A model generated the notes under the pieces. That model did no database searches and was not told the origin of the DNA. It was given only the letters and a program-made list of their open reading frames with translations. Below are positions 25,504 through 35,492 of a stretch of DNA of 64,000 nt, one piece after another. Each line of letters opens with the position of its first letter. Position 1 is the first letter of the stretch. The DNA comes from Clostridium hydrogenum (lineage in GTDB: Bacteria; Bacillota; Clostridia; Clostridiales; Clostridiaceae): positions 1,321,501-1,385,500 of the forward strand of contig NZ_JAEACT010000002.1 of assembly GCF_021432385.1 (NCBI RefSeq). Reading direction: 5' to 3'. The translations under genes and the position numbers were made by a program.

Positions 25504-27699
25504 TTGGCAAAAAAGTTTTTGGTTGATAAAGCAGCTATTAAAAGCAGATTACTTGGGGTATTTTTAATATTTATAGTACTTATCTGCTTTTTGTTTTATA
25601 GTCTTTTCAGAATTATGGTTTTGATGTCTCCTAAATACAAAGCGATGGCTATAGAACAGTGGACAAGTGAGGTTAAAATAGCAGCTAAAAGAGGAGAAAT
25701 ACTGGATAGATTTGGACAAGAACTTGCAGTGAGTGGAAATGAGTATAGAGTCGATTTAGATTTAAATACTATTAAAAATTATATCACTAAGAAAAAAAAT
25801 ATTACTTTAGATGAGCTTGCAAATAAATTGACTAGTGCACTTGAAATACCAAAGGAAGATGTTCTAAAACAGCTAAATAGGAAGTTTCATGATGGAAGAC
25901 CTATGGGATCTGCAATACTTGCCAGACGTGTTGAAAAGTCAAAAGCAGATAAGGTTTCAGCTTTGAAGGTAGATGGTGTCATTGTTTCACCAGATACTAA
26001 AAGATATTATCCCAATAATAATTTATTGTCACAGGTAATTGGACATACTAATTCTGATGGTGATGGACTTACAGGTGTGGAACTTGAATATGATAAATAT
26101 TTGAAAGGTACTCCAGGAGTGAGAATCGCTGAACTTGATAAAAATAGTAAAAATCTGCCATACACTATATCAGAGTATACAAAACCTGTTGATGGAGAAG
26201 ATGTTGAATTAACCATTGATAAAAACATGCAATATTTTGCGGATAAATATGCAGACGAGGCTTTGGTTAATAATAAGGCTAAGGCAGTTTCAATACTTAT
26301 AACAAATCCTAAAAATGGCGAAATACTGGCTTTAGCAAACAAACCAGATTATGATTTAAATAATCCATGGGACAAGACTAAAACTAGTGACGAACTTCAA
26401 AAACAGTGGAGGGATAGAGCCGTTAGTGATACCTTTGAGCCGGGCTCAATTTTTAAGGTTATAACTTCAGTTGCTGCTATGTCAGAGGGAGTTGTTCACG
26501 AAAATGATAAATTCAATTGTAATGGTTCAATAACTATAGCAAATAGAACTATTCACTGTTGGAAGCGTACAGGACATGGCGCAGAAACTTTTGTTGACAT
26601 TTTAAAAAATTCTTGTAATGTTGGGTTTGCGACGCTAGGTGAACGATTAGGAGGAGCAAATTTAAATAAGTATATATCAAAATTTGGTTTTGGTACTAAA
26701 ACGGGAGTTGATCTTCCTGGTGAAGCTAAGGGAATCATTAAAAAAACAGATAAAATAGGACCGGTTGAGGCAGCTACTATAGCTTTTGGACAAACAGATA
26801 CTGTATCCATGATGCAATATATTACTGCATTTAATGCTGTTGCAAATGGTGGATATCTTATTACACCACATGTTATGAAGGACATACTTCATCGTGATTC
26901 ATCTAATAAAGAAATTGTAGACAAGACATATAGTGATTACAACAAAACAAAAATAATAGATGAAAATGTTACTAAAACCTTAAGGGGATATTTAGAAAAG
27001 GTAGTATCAGAAGGCGGTGGTAAGAAAGCGTATATAGCTGGATACCATATAGCAGGTAAAACAGGAACTGCACAAAAACCAAATCCTAAAGGTGGAGGTT
27101 ATGAATCAGGAAAATATATTGCTTCATTTGTTGGTATGGCACCAGCAGATGATCCAAAGGTAACAGTTTTTGTTTCAATAGATGAACCAGATCCATCAAA
27201 TTATTATGCAGGTCAAATATCAGCACCAGTAGGCCAAAAGTTATTTAATGACATATTTAATTATCTTAATATAAAACCAGATGCATCAAGTGATGATACA
27301 GCAAAGAGTCTTCTTAAAGATGTAGTTATTCCCGATATTAGGGGAATGAAAAAAGAGGATGCAATAAAGAAACTCAAAGATTTAAATTTAGATTATAGTA
27401 TTGAAGGAAGCGGAGCATATATTACAAATGTTTCACCACTTCCAGGTGCAGTTGTTAAAGAAGGAACCAAAATTATACTTTACACAGGTGATAGTGCAAA
27501 CTATAATAGTAATGGTGATATTGTAGTACCAGATTTGACAGGCTATAGTAAGGCTAATGCTGAAAGTGTTCTAAGTAGCCTTGGAATTAAAGCGCAGTTT
27601 TCAGGATCAGGAGTGGTTGATGATCAAGATATTAAACCTAATAGTCATGTTCATAAGGGAACCACTTTAAATATTACGTTGGAAGAAGTAGAAGACTAA
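25504..27699 (+). CDS. Class B penicillin-binding protein with two PASTA domains (FtsI/SpoVD type)
   Basis: 731 residues from TTG 25504 (RBS GGAGG). Membrane anchor 15-40, dimerisation domain, then transpeptidase domain with Ser315-x-x-Lys318 in EPGSIFK, SCN in KNSCNVGF, and KTG from Lys519 in AGKTGTAQ. Two PASTA domains (about 605-665 and 670-730) with VVIPDIRGMKKEDA and IVVPDLTGYSKANA. It cross-links septal peptidoglycan as partner of FtsW. Whether it is the division enzyme, the sporulation enzyme SpoVD, or both cannot be told; it is the only such gene in this cluster. Confidence 0.93.
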   Translation: MAKKFLVDKAAIKSRLLGVFLIFIVLICFLFYSLFRIMVLMSPKYKAMAIEQWTSEVKIAAKRGEILDRFGQELAVSGNEYRVDLDLNTIKNYITKKKNITLDELANKLTSALEIPKEDVLKQLNRKFHDGRPMGSAILARRVEKSKADKVSALKVDGVIVSPDTKRYYPNNNLLSQVIGHTNSDGDGLTGVELEYDKYLKGTPGVRIAELDKNSKNLPYTISEYTKPVDGEDVELTIDKNMQYFADKYADEALVNNKAKAVSILITNPKNGEILALANKPDYDLNNPWDKTKTSDELQKQWRDRAVSDTFEPGSIFKVITSVAAMSEGVVHENDKFNCNGSITIANRTIHCWKRTGHGAETFVDILKNSCNVGFATLGERLGGANLNKYISKFGFGTKTGVDLPGEAKGIIKKTDKIGPVEAATIAFGQTDTVSMMQYITAFNAVANGGYLITPHVMKDILHRDSSNKEIVDKTYSDYNKTKIIDENVTKTLRGYLEKVVSEGGGKKAYIAGYHIAGKTGTAQKPNPKGGGYESGKYIASFVGMAPADDPKVTVFVSIDEPDPSNYYAGQISAPVGQKLFNDIFNYLNIKPDASSDDTAKSLLKDVVIPDIRGMKKEDAIKKLKDLNLDYSIEGSGAYITNVSPLPGAVVKEGTKIILYTGDSANYNSNGDIVVPDLTGYSKANAESVLSSLGIKAQFSGSGVVDDQDIKPNSHVHKGTTLNITLEEVED

Positions 27700-27705
27700 T
27701 CTAAT

Positions 27706-27844
27706 GCACAATTCACAGTTCACAATGCACAATGAAGGTTGATTTTTCTCCGCGAGCGGAGAAAAATCTTTAAAATATTAAGTTTTAAGATTTTCTGAAA
27801 CCACAGAAAATCATCCTTCATTGTGAATTGTGCATCGTGAATTG
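27706..27844. repeat. Family A element, shortened (copy 8, CACAATK arms)
   Basis: Full heptamer arms on both sides but a reduced core: GATTTTTCTCCGC/GCGGAGAAAAATC, a short link TTTAAAATATTAAG, then GATTTTCTG/CAGAAAATC. Both inner hairpins are of the same type, and the GCACC hairpin and GATTTACC arm are missing. It starts 7 bases after the penicillin-binding protein stop. Confidence 0.88.
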
Positions 27845-27874
27845 TAAATTAATTTTAAAGGGAGTGTGATTTTA

Positions 27875-29323
27875 TTGAAACTTAAAGAAATTTTAGCTGG
27901 TGTAAGTTATGAACTTATAAATGGAAGTGTTGATGAAGAAATAACGAATATGCATTATGATTCTAGAAAAATAGAACAAAATGGTTTGTTTTTTTGTATT
28001 GAAGGTTATGAAACAGATGGACATAAATACATAGGAAAAGCATTAGAAAATGGAGCAAAAGCTATAATATGCACAAAGGTGCCTGAAAATATTACGAACG
28101 CAGCTGTAATTAAAGTTGAAGATGGAAGAAAGGCTATGTCACTTTTAAGTGCTAATTTTTATGGAAATCCAGCAAAGAAACTTAAACTTATAGGTATTAC
28201 AGGAACAAATGGAAAAACTACTTCTACATATATAATGAAATCAATGCTTGAAAATGCTGGATATAAAGTTGGGCTTGTAGGAACAATAGCAAATTATATT
28301 GGTGATAAAAAAATAGAATCACATAGAACAACACCAGAATCAATGGAACTTCAAAAATTATTTCATGATATGGTTGAAGCTGGAATAGAGTATTGTGTTA
28401 TGGAAGTATCTTCGCATTCATTATATTTAAATAGAGTCTTTGGAATAACTTTTAATGAAGGTATATTTACTAATTTAACAAGGGATCATCTTGATTTTCA
28501 TAAAACTTTTGAAAATTATTACAAAGCAAAAATGATACTATTTGAAAATAGCAAAAATTCTATTATAAATATAGATAATGAATATGGGAAAAAAGTATTT
28601 AATGATGTTAAAAATTCAAAAATAACATACGGAATTGAAAATGAAGCTGATGTTAGAGCAGAAAATATAAATATGAGCTCTAAGGGAACAAGTTTTGATT
28701 TAAATTATAATGGAAATAAAATAAGTGCATTTGTGAGTATACCTGGAAAGTATAATGTTTATAATGCCTTGTGCAGTGCGGCAGCATGTTTAAATGAAGG
28801 CATATCACTTGAAAAAGTAAAATTAGGTTTAGAAAAACTTGCTTCTGTACCGGGAAGATGCGAAATAGTCACAAATAAATACAATCTTAAATTTGATGTT
28901 ATCGTAGATTATGCACATACTCCGGATGGACTCATGAATATACTTAGTACTGCAAGAGAATTTACAAAAGGAAGATTAATTTCCGTATTTGGCTGTGGTG
29001 GAGATAGAGATAAAACTAAGAGGCCTATTATGGGTGAAATTGGTTCAAAAATGAGTGATATTGCAATAATTACATCAGATAATCCAAGAAGTGAAAAACC
29101 AGAAGAAATTATAAGAGATATAACAGCTGGCATAAAAAAAGATAATTATGTAACTATTGAAAATAGGGAAGAAGCTATAAAAGAGGCTTTAAAGATGGCT
29201 AAAGAGGATGATGTCATTGTTTTAGCAGGAAAAGGACATGAAGATTATCAAATATTAAAAGATAAAACTATTCACTTTGATGAAAGAGAAGTAATTGCTA
29301 AGTTAATAAAGGAGCTGTTTTAA
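27875..29323 (+). CDS. murE: UDP-N-acetylmuramoyl-tripeptide synthetase MurE, m-DAP type
   Basis: 482 residues from TTG 27875; AAAGGGAG lies at suitable distance, whereas the GTG at 27866 overlaps it. ATP-binding [21 protein letters not shown] substrate loop, and DNPR at 402-405 followed by SEKP, the motif that selects meso-diaminopimelate rather than lysine. It adds the third residue of the peptidoglycan stem in the cytoplasm. A family A element separates it from the upstream gene. Confidence 0.95.
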   Translation: MKLKEILAGVSYELINGSVDEEITNMHYDSRKIEQNGLFFCIEGYETDGHKYIGKALENGAKAIICTKVPENITNAAVIKVEDGRKAMSLLSANFYGNPAKKLKLIGITGTNGKTTSTYIMKSMLENAGYKVGLVGTIANYIGDKKIESHRTTPESMELQKLFHDMVEAGIEYCVMEVSSHSLYLNRVFGITFNEGIFTNLTRDHLDFHKTFENYYKAKMILFENSKNSIINIDNEYGKKVFNDVKNSKITYGIENEADVRAENINMSSKGTSFDLNYNGNKISAFVSIPGKYNVYNALCSAAACLNEGISLEKVKLGLEKLASVPGRCEIVTNKYNLKFDVIVDYAHTPDGLMNILSTAREFTKGRLISVFGCGGDRDKTKRPIMGEIGSKMSDIAIITSDNPRSEKPEEIIRDITAGIKKDNYVTIENREEAIKEALKMAKEDDVIVLAGKGHEDYQILKDKTIHFDEREVIAKLIKELF

Positions 29324-30706
29324 TTGGAAAATCTTACACTAGATCAAGTTGTAAAAGCGGTAGAAGGTAAACTAATATTAAAAGGTACTCAAACTACTTT
29401 TAATAAAGTAAGTACGGATACGAGGAAAATAGAGGAAAAATCAATATTTATAGCTCTTAAAGGTGAAAATTTTAATGGAAATGAATTTATAGCTGAGGCA
29501 GCAGAAAAAGGTGCTTCGCTTTGCATAATAGATGAAGTTAAATTTGGGGCAGTAGATAAATATAAAGAATTGTCAATAATATTAGTAGAGGATACTGGAA
29601 AAGCACTTCTTGATTTAGCTGAATTTTATAGAAGTACTCTCAAAAATTTAAAGGTTGTTTCAATTACTGGATCTACAGGAAAGACTTCTACAAAAGACAT
29701 AACTTCAGCTGTTCTTCAAAGTAAATTCAAGGTTTTTAAAACAGCAGGTAATTTTAATAATGAAATAGGTTTGCCGCTTATGATTTTTAATTTAGATAAT
29801 ACATATGATGTTGCAGTTTTGGAAATGGGCATGAGTCATTTTAATGAAATACACAAAATGGCTAAAGCAGCAAGACCAGATATTGCACTAATGACTAATA
29901 TTGGTATATCACATATTGAAAATTTAAAGACAAGGGAAAACATATTAAAGGCTAAGCTTGAAATAACAGATTTCTTTGATAAAAATAGTACTTTGATTGT
30001 AAATGAGGATAATGATCTTTTAAGTACAATCCATTCTTCAAAATACAAGGTTATAAAAGCAGCAGTTGATAGTGAAGGTGATTTTAAAGCATTTAATTTA
30101 GAAGTTAATGAAAATGGATCAAAATTTAGTGTAAGAGAAAAAGATGGTGTAAACTTTGATAATATTGAAATTTTAGTTCCAGGAAAACACAATATACAAA
30201 ATGCAATGCTTGCAATAGCTTGTGGTAGGAAAATGGGATTAACTTATGATGAAATTAATAGTGGAATTAAAAACATAAAAATGACGTCAATGAGACTTGA
30301 TATAGTTAAAGGAGAAAAGTTTTCAATTGTTGATGACAGTTACAATGCAAGTCCTGATTCCATGATAGCGGCTATTGATGTTATAAATACTGTGGAAGGT
30401 AAAAGAAGAATAGCAATACTTGGAACTATGAGAGAACTTGGGGAAAAATCTTACGAAGCACATTTTGATATAGGAAAATATGCTAAAACTCAAGGAATAG
30501 ATGAACTTATAACCATGGGGGACTACAACAAAGCATATAGCGAAGGTTATGGCAAAGAAAATTATAATGCATTTTCAAATATGGAAGATTTGATAAAATA
30601 TTTAGATGCAATTTTAAAAAATGGTGATGTAATTTTAGTAAAAGCATCTAGAAGTATGAAATTTGAAAATATAGTGAAAAATCTTAAGGAATTAATGACT
30701 AGATAA
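29324..30706 (+). CDS. murF: UDP-N-acetylmuramoyl-tripeptide-D-Ala-D-Ala ligase MurF
   Basis: 460 residues, TTG start directly after the murE stop with AAAGGAG nine bases before. [15 protein letters not shown]-loop, [12 protein letters not shown], and [10 protein letters not shown] typical of MurF. It completes the pentapeptide precursor. Confidence 0.95.
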   Translation: MENLTLDQVVKAVEGKLILKGTQTTFNKVSTDTRKIEEKSIFIALKGENFNGNEFIAEAAEKGASLCIIDEVKFGAVDKYKELSIILVEDTGKALLDLAEFYRSTLKNLKVVSITGSTGKTSTKDITSAVLQSKFKVFKTAGNFNNEIGLPLMIFNLDNTYDVAVLEMGMSHFNEIHKMAKAARPDIALMTNIGISHIENLKTRENILKAKLEITDFFDKNSTLIVNEDNDLLSTIHSSKYKVIKAAVDSEGDFKAFNLEVNENGSKFSVREKDGVNFDNIEILVPGKHNIQNAMLAIACGRKMGLTYDEINSGIKNIKMTSMRLDIVKGEKFSIVDDSYNASPDSMIAAIDVINTVEGKRRIAILGTMRELGEKSYEAHFDIGKYAKTQGIDELITMGDYNKAYSEGYGKENYNAFSNMEDLIKYLDAILKNGDVILVKASRSMKFENIVKNLKELMTR

Positions 30707-30717
30707 GGAGATATAAA

Positions 30718-31671
30718 ATGGGAGTAATTGTTTATTCAGTGTTAGTTGCGTTTTTAATATCTATACTTCAGGGACCTTTATTTATCCCTATTTTACATAA
30801 ATTGAAGTTTGGACAGAATATAAGAGAAGAGGGACCAGAAAGCCATAAAAAAAAGGCTGGAACACCAACTATGGGGGGAATAATTTTCATAACAACAGCT
30901 ATAGTTACTATGCTTATTATGCACGATAATATAAATTCTAATTCGATTTTTGTTTTTGTAACTTTTTTAGCTTTTGCACTTATTGGATTACTTGATGATA
31001 TGCTTAAAATTATACATAAGAAAAATGAAGGATTAACGGCAAAGCAAAAGTTCTTACTTCAGTTCATTGTTTCAATTGCTCTTAGCTGTTATGCTTGTAA
31101 AAGTTTTGGAACAGATATTTTTATTCCATTTTTAAAAATAACTTGGACTTGTAATCCGATTATATATGTTTTATTTGTAACTATTTTTCTTGTTGCTGTT
31201 ACAAACGCAGTAAATCTTACAGATGGATTGGATGGTTTAGCTTCTTCGGTAACGATACTTGTTATGACTTTTTTTGGAGTAGTAAGTTTTTCATGGCATC
31301 AATATTCTGTATCTGTTTTTTGTGGGATAGTTGTAGGTACACTTTTAGGATTTCTTAAGTATAATTCTTTTCCAGCACAAATTTTTATGGGCGATACAGG
31401 GTCGCTTGGGCTTGGAGGGGCTGTTGCTGCAGTAGCAATAGTATTAAAACTTCCTTTATTGGTTATAATTGTAGGTGGAATATATTTGATGGAAACTTTA
31501 TCCGTAATATTACAGGTTGCTTCTTTTAAACTTACTGGTAAAAGAATATTTAAAATGGCACCTATACATCATCATTTTGAAAAACTTGGATGGCATGAAA
31601 CTAAAGTTGTGTCTGTATTTTCCATTGCAACAGTTATATTGTGTTTAATTTCATTTTTGTCATTGATATAG
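30718..31671 (+). CDS. mraY: Phospho-N-acetylmuramoyl-pentapeptide transferase MraY
   Basis: 317 residues with about ten membrane helices. [41 protein letters not shown] and the loop [13 protein letters not shown] are all present. It makes lipid I at the inner membrane face. RBS AAGGAG. The TAG stop is followed without any gap by a family B element. Confidence 0.97.
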   Translation: MGVIVYSVLVAFLISILQGPLFIPILHKLKFGQNIREEGPESHKKKAGTPTMGGIIFITTAIVTMLIMHDNINSNSIFVFVTFLAFALIGLLDDMLKIIHKKNEGLTAKQKFLLQFIVSIALSCYACKSFGTDIFIPFLKITWTCNPIIYVLFVTIFLVAVTNAVNLTDGLDGLASSVTILVMTFFGVVSFSWHQYSVSVFCGIVVGTLLGFLKYNSFPAQIFMGDTGSLGLGGAVAAVAIVLKLPLLVIIVGGIYLMETLSVILQVASFKLTGKRIFKMAPIHHHFEKLGWHETKVVSVFSIATVILCLISFLSLI

Positions 31672-31767
31672 GATAAACCATTGTGAAACTTAAAATTGAT
31701 TTGTACCAAAATGCCATATTCTAGGCATTATGGTGCACATGAATTTTAATAGTTGAGCTGGTTTATC
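31672..31767. repeat. Family B hairpin element, copy 2
   Basis: 96 bp, GATAAACCAT at the left, TGGTTTATC at the right; inner pair TTGTACCAAAATGCC and GGCATTATGGTGCA. It directly abuts the mraY stop codon. Confidence 0.9.
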
Positions 31768-31799
31768 AATAGGATAATAATTTATGGGAGGATTAGAAT

Positions 31800-32912
31800 A
31801 TGGCAAAAACAAAACTTTTACAAAAGGTTGAAGTAGATTTTATACTTCTTGCGACAGTTTTATTATTAGTTGCCATAGGGGTTATTATGGTGTATAGTGC
31901 AAGCTCATATAGTGCACTAAATAGCAAAAATTTTAAGTATGATGACATGTATTTCTTAAAGAAGCAGGGACTTGCAGCTATAATGGGATTAGTGGCGCTT
32001 TTTATTGTAGAAAAGATTGATTATCACAAATTAAAAAAAATAACTGGAAAGTTAATTATAGTTACAATTATATTACTTTTAGTTGTTTTAGCCTTCCATC
32101 CAATTAATGGAGCTAGAAGGTGGATACCGATTCCAGGATTTAATCTTCAACCTTCTGAAATAGCAAAATATGTCATAGTTTTAATTCTTGCAAAGGCTAT
32201 CGAAAAGAATGGGGATAGAATAAAAAAGTTTTTCCCTAATTTCATTGTGTACTTGTTAATAGCAGCTTTTTTTGCAGGCTTAGTTTATATTGAAAAAAAC
32301 TTAAGTATTGCAACAGTAATAATGGTAGTAAGTATTATTATAATGTTTGTTGGTGGAGCAAGGCTAAAACACATAGCTTCTATATTGGCTTGTGGTGTTA
32401 TTCCATTAGGTATATATTTTACAATGTCGGTTGGATATAGGCATACAAGGTTTTTGGCATTTTTGGACCCTTGGAAGTATTCGCAAAAAGAAGGTTATCA
32501 GATTTGTCAATCTCTTTTGGCACTAGGTTCAGGAGGACTTAAAGGACTAGGACTGGGACAATCCAGACAAAAGTGTTATTACATACCAGAACCGTATAAC
32601 GATTTTATTTTCTCAATTATAGGAGAAGAACTTGGTTTAATAGGCTGTGTATTTATAATAATTTTGTTTATAGTATTAATACAAAGAGGAATAAGAATTG
32701 CTATGAGATCCAGAGATACTTATGGTACGCTGCTTGCAATAGGAATAACTTCTGTACTTGCAGTTCAAGCAATCATTAATGTAGCGGTTGTAACTAATTC
32801 AATGCCAGTAACTGGTGTACCACTTCCATTTATAAGTTATGGTGGATCGTCACTGCTTTTCAATTTAATAGCGGTAGGCATATTACTAAATATATCATCA
32901 CAAACCACGTGA
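31800..32912 (+). CDS. ftsW: Lipid II polymerase FtsW/SpoVE (SEDS family)
   Basis: 370 residues with about ten membrane helices; NGARRWIPIPGFNLQPSE, LAIGITSVLAVQAIINV and PLPFISYGGSSLLFN are SEDS hallmarks. It polymerises glycan strands together with the class B penicillin-binding protein. RBS GGGAGG. Normally murG (and murD nearby) would be found close to it; here the next gene is ftsQ after a 700-base gap of repeats. Confidence 0.95.
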   Translation: MAKTKLLQKVEVDFILLATVLLLVAIGVIMVYSASSYSALNSKNFKYDDMYFLKKQGLAAIMGLVALFIVEKIDYHKLKKITGKLIIVTIILLLVVLAFHPINGARRWIPIPGFNLQPSEIAKYVIVLILAKAIEKNGDRIKKFFPNFIVYLLIAAFFAGLVYIEKNLSIATVIMVVSIIIMFVGGARLKHIASILACGVIPLGIYFTMSVGYRHTRFLAFLDPWKYSQKEGYQICQSLLALGSGGLKGLGLGQSRQKCYYIPEPYNDFIFSIIGEELGLIGCVFIIILFIVLIQRGIRIAMRSRDTYGTLLAIGITSVLAVQAIINVAVVTNSMPVTGVPLPFISYGGSSLLFNLIAVGILLNISSQTT

Positions 32913-32979
32913 AATTTTAATCAATACAAAATTCACCATGAAGTGGCTGAAAAAAATATTTAAATATTGTGAATTAAAT

Positions 32980-33193
32980 CAATTCACAATTCACGATGCA
33001 CAATTCACAATGAAGGATGATTTTCTTCCGTTTCACTACAGAAAATCTTAAAACTTATTTTTTTTATTGCTTACGCAGTAGCACCATTTATGGTGCTAAG
33101 CGAGGCATTTAAACTTTAAATTTTAAGATTTGCCTAACGAAAGGGAGGCAAATCATCCTTCATTGTGCATTGTGAACTGTGAATTGTGAATTG
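32980..33193. repeat. Family A element (copy 9, CACAATK arms)
   Basis: Four to five heptamers per arm, GAAGGATGATTTTC, TTGCTTACGCAG, AGCACCATTTATGGTGCT, GATTTGCC/GGCAAATC, inverted heptamers. It lies between ftsW and ftsQ. Between it and 33362 there is only AT-rich DNA, including a TATAAT at 33300-33305 without a convincing -35. Confidence 0.9.
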
Positions 33194-33362
33194 ATTAAGT
33201 TATTTTGTAATAATTTTAGTTTACTATAAAATTAGTAGTTGTTATTGTACAACCTTTAATTTTCAATGAATATTATTTTAAATATTATAAAATTTTTGAT
33301 ATAATTTAAATTATAACAAAAAGGTAGTTTATTAATGAAATTATATATTATATAATGTATAT

Positions 33363-33561
33363 AGTGAAGCTAGCTCAACTACAAATTATATATGTACCAT
33401 AATCCCTTGAAGATTGGTATTTTGGAACATAAATAGTTTGAGTTTCAGGGGAGTTTCACTATACAGATAAACCAGTTCAACTATTGAAATTGATATGCAC
33501 CATAATTCCAAGAAGACGGCATTTTGTTACAAATGAATTTCAAGTTTCACAGTGGTTTATC
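33363..33561. repeat. Family B dimer: GTGAA-type copy (33363-33460) and GATAAA-type copy (33466-33561)
   Basis: Two hairpin elements of 98 and 96 bp separated by 5 bases, with ends AGTGAAGCTAG/GTTTCACT and GATAAACCAG/TGGTTTATC. The pair is the reverse complement of the pair at 52738-52933, including a run of more than 40 identical bases around ACCAATCTTCAAGGGATTAT. Confidence 0.9.
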
Positions 33562-33619
33562 TTTAGTTATTGATGCAATTATTAATTTATAAATGTTTCT
33601 TTATGAATAGGGTGGATTT

Positions 33620-34375
33620 ATGAAAAAAGAAAAAAATGAACTTATTGAAAGAAGAAGAAAAAAAATAAGAAGAAAAAAAGTAATTTTATTTGGAGTAATA
33701 CTGGTTTCTGTTCTTGTGACCTTATGCTTAAAGTTACCTTATTTTAATATAAAAAATATAGAGGTGCACAACAATAGTATAATAGACACTGATACAATTG
33801 TAAGATTGTCCCAGATTAAAAAAGGAACTAATATATTTTATGTAAGTTTGAAAAAAAATAAAGTTAACATTGAACAAAACCCTTACATAATGAATGTTGG
33901 TATATCTAAGAAATTACCAGATACAATTGATATTACAGTTACTGAAAGAAAAGCTGCTTTTTATGCAGAGAAGGATAACAAATATCTTATTATAGATAAG
34001 AATGGTGTTGTATTGGAAGAAAAAGATAATTTAAATGGGATGAACCTTATTAAGTTATTGGGATTTAACACTAATAATGCTAAAATAGGAAAGGTTATAC
34101 CGTGTGATGATAATAGAAAAATAGATGTAATATCTAAACTTACCGATATAGTTATTAATGTTAAGAATTTGAAAATAACTAGTGTGGATATTTCAGATGT
34201 TTTAAATTTAAAAGCATATGTCAATAACATGAGTATAATTTTGGGAAGAGTAGATGGATTAGATAGTAAAATTAATAAAGCAATAAATATTATAAATTCA
34301 GAGAATCTTAAAGACAAAAAAGGTTATGTAGATGTTAGTTTTAATGGAAATCCAGTATATTGTATTCAAAATTAG
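33620..34375 (+). CDS. ftsQ: Cell division protein FtsQ/DivIB
   Basis: 251 residues: a very basic N-terminus (RRRKKIRRKK), one membrane helix (about 23-42), a POTRA domain starting FNIKNIEVHNNSII, and a beta domain. Typical of DivIB. It belongs to the FtsQLB subcomplex. RBS AGGGTGG. Followed 11 bases later by the DUF881 gene. Confidence 0.88.
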   Translation: MKKEKNELIERRRKKIRRKKVILFGVILVSVLVTLCLKLPYFNIKNIEVHNNSIIDTDTIVRLSQIKKGTNIFYVSLKKNKVNIEQNPYIMNVGISKKLPDTIDITVTERKAAFYAEKDNKYLIIDKNGVVLEEKDNLNGMNLIKLLGFNTNNAKIGKVIPCDDNRKIDVISKLTDIVINVKNLKITSVDISDVLNLKAYVNNMSIILGRVDGLDSKINKAINIINSENLKDKKGYVDVSFNGNPVYCIQN

Positions 34376-34386
34376 GAGGTTTTTTG

Positions 34387-35124
34387 ATGAAAAAAGTTGG
34401 CTCACAGATAGCAGTGGCCGCTGTGTGTTGTATACTTGGCTTTATGTTATCACATCAACTTAAAATTGCAAGTATGCAGGAGGATAAAGGCAATACTAAT
34501 ACAAATAGTCCTCAAGTATCTCAAGATATAGATAAATTAACAAAAGAAAAAGCTAACTTGCAAAAGAAAGTAGATGAACTTAATAAACAGGTAAGTGGAT
34601 ATCAGGATGCAGCAGCTAGCAGTAGTACTACTAATAAACAAATATTAGATGAACTTAATAAAGATAATTTAATTCTTGGTAATGTAGATGCAGTTGGTCC
34701 AGGTGTAGAAATTGTTATAACGCCACAAAGCTTGTCACATTCAAACAGTGATTCTTCAAGTGCTTTAGATAGTGGGGATCTTATTAAAGGAGAAGATATT
34801 GTAGATTTAATTAATGAACTTAATTTTTCTCAGGCTGAAGCAATTTCTGTGAATGATGTTAGAATTACTGCAACAACAGGAATTAAGAGTTCTAGCGGTG
34901 GCTCAGATATATTTATTGGTGATGTTAGAATATCTCCTAATGAAAAAATAACAATAAAAGCCGTAGGAAATAGTAAACTTCTTTATTCAGCTTTATCTTA
35001 TCCAGGAGTTTTTTCTGGTATACCCGCAAATTATAAAATAGATTATAATAAAGTTGATAAAATTACTATAAAGAAATCAAATGCAATAATAAAATTTGAT
35101 TTTGCTAAACCATCAAATAAATAA
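34387..35124 (+). CDS. DUF881 family membrane-anchored protein (YlxW-like)
   Basis: 245 residues from ATG 34387 (AGGAGG site). An N-terminal membrane helix, a coiled coil (about 38-75) and a DUF881 domain with GPGVEIVITPQ and LVDLINELNFSQAEAISVNDVRI in pieces. Together with the following Sbp gene and second DUF881 gene it reproduces the Bacillus ylxW-sbp-ylxX order after divIB. The role is unknown; an extracytoplasmic division-related function is inferred from context. Confidence 0.85.
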   Translation: MKKVGSQIAVAAVCCILGFMLSHQLKIASMQEDKGNTNTNSPQVSQDIDKLTKEKANLQKKVDELNKQVSGYQDAAASSSTTNKQILDELNKDNLILGNVDAVGPGVEIVITPQSLSHSNSDSSSALDSGDLIKGEDIVDLINELNFSQAEAISVNDVRITATTGIKSSSGGSDIFIGDVRISPNEKITIKAVGNSKLLYSALSYPGVFSGIPANYKIDYNKVDKITIKKSNAIIKFDFAKPSNK

Positions 35125-35141
35125 TTAGGATGTGATTGTGT

Positions 35142-35480
35142 ATGATTGCCGTTTTTGGTTTGTTAATAGGAGTTATATTAGGGGTTGTATTGAACGTCCC
35201 AATACCAGATAAATTTTCACCATATTTGTCAGTTGCAATTTTTGCCTGCCTTGATTCAGTATTTGGAGCAATTAGGGCTGGGCTTGATAAACAATATAAG
35301 GCTGATGTTTTTATATCAGGTTTTTTTGGAAATGCAATTCTTTCTGTCGCTTTAGTATTTTTAGGTGATAAGCTAAATTTGCCTATTTATTTAGCTGCTG
35401 TTATTGTGTTTGGAACTAGAATATTTAATAACTTTGCATCAATAAGAAGAAAGTTATTAGAAAAGGCTAAATTTCACTAA
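35142..35480 (+). CDS. sbp: Small basic protein Sbp family (DUF1290)
   Basis: 112 residues from ATG 35142, or two codons longer from TTG 35136. About four membrane helices and the family motifs IFACLDSVFGAIRAGLD and FGTRIFNNFASIRRKLL. Conserved in dcw clusters of Firmicutes between two DUF881 genes; function unknown. Confidence 0.85.
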   Translation: MIAVFGLLIGVILGVVLNVPIPDKFSPYLSVAIFACLDSVFGAIRAGLDKQYKADVFISGFFGNAILSVALVFLGDKLNLPIYLAAVIVFGTRIFNNFASIRRKLLEKAKFH

Positions 35481-35492
35481 TGAGGTGATTGA

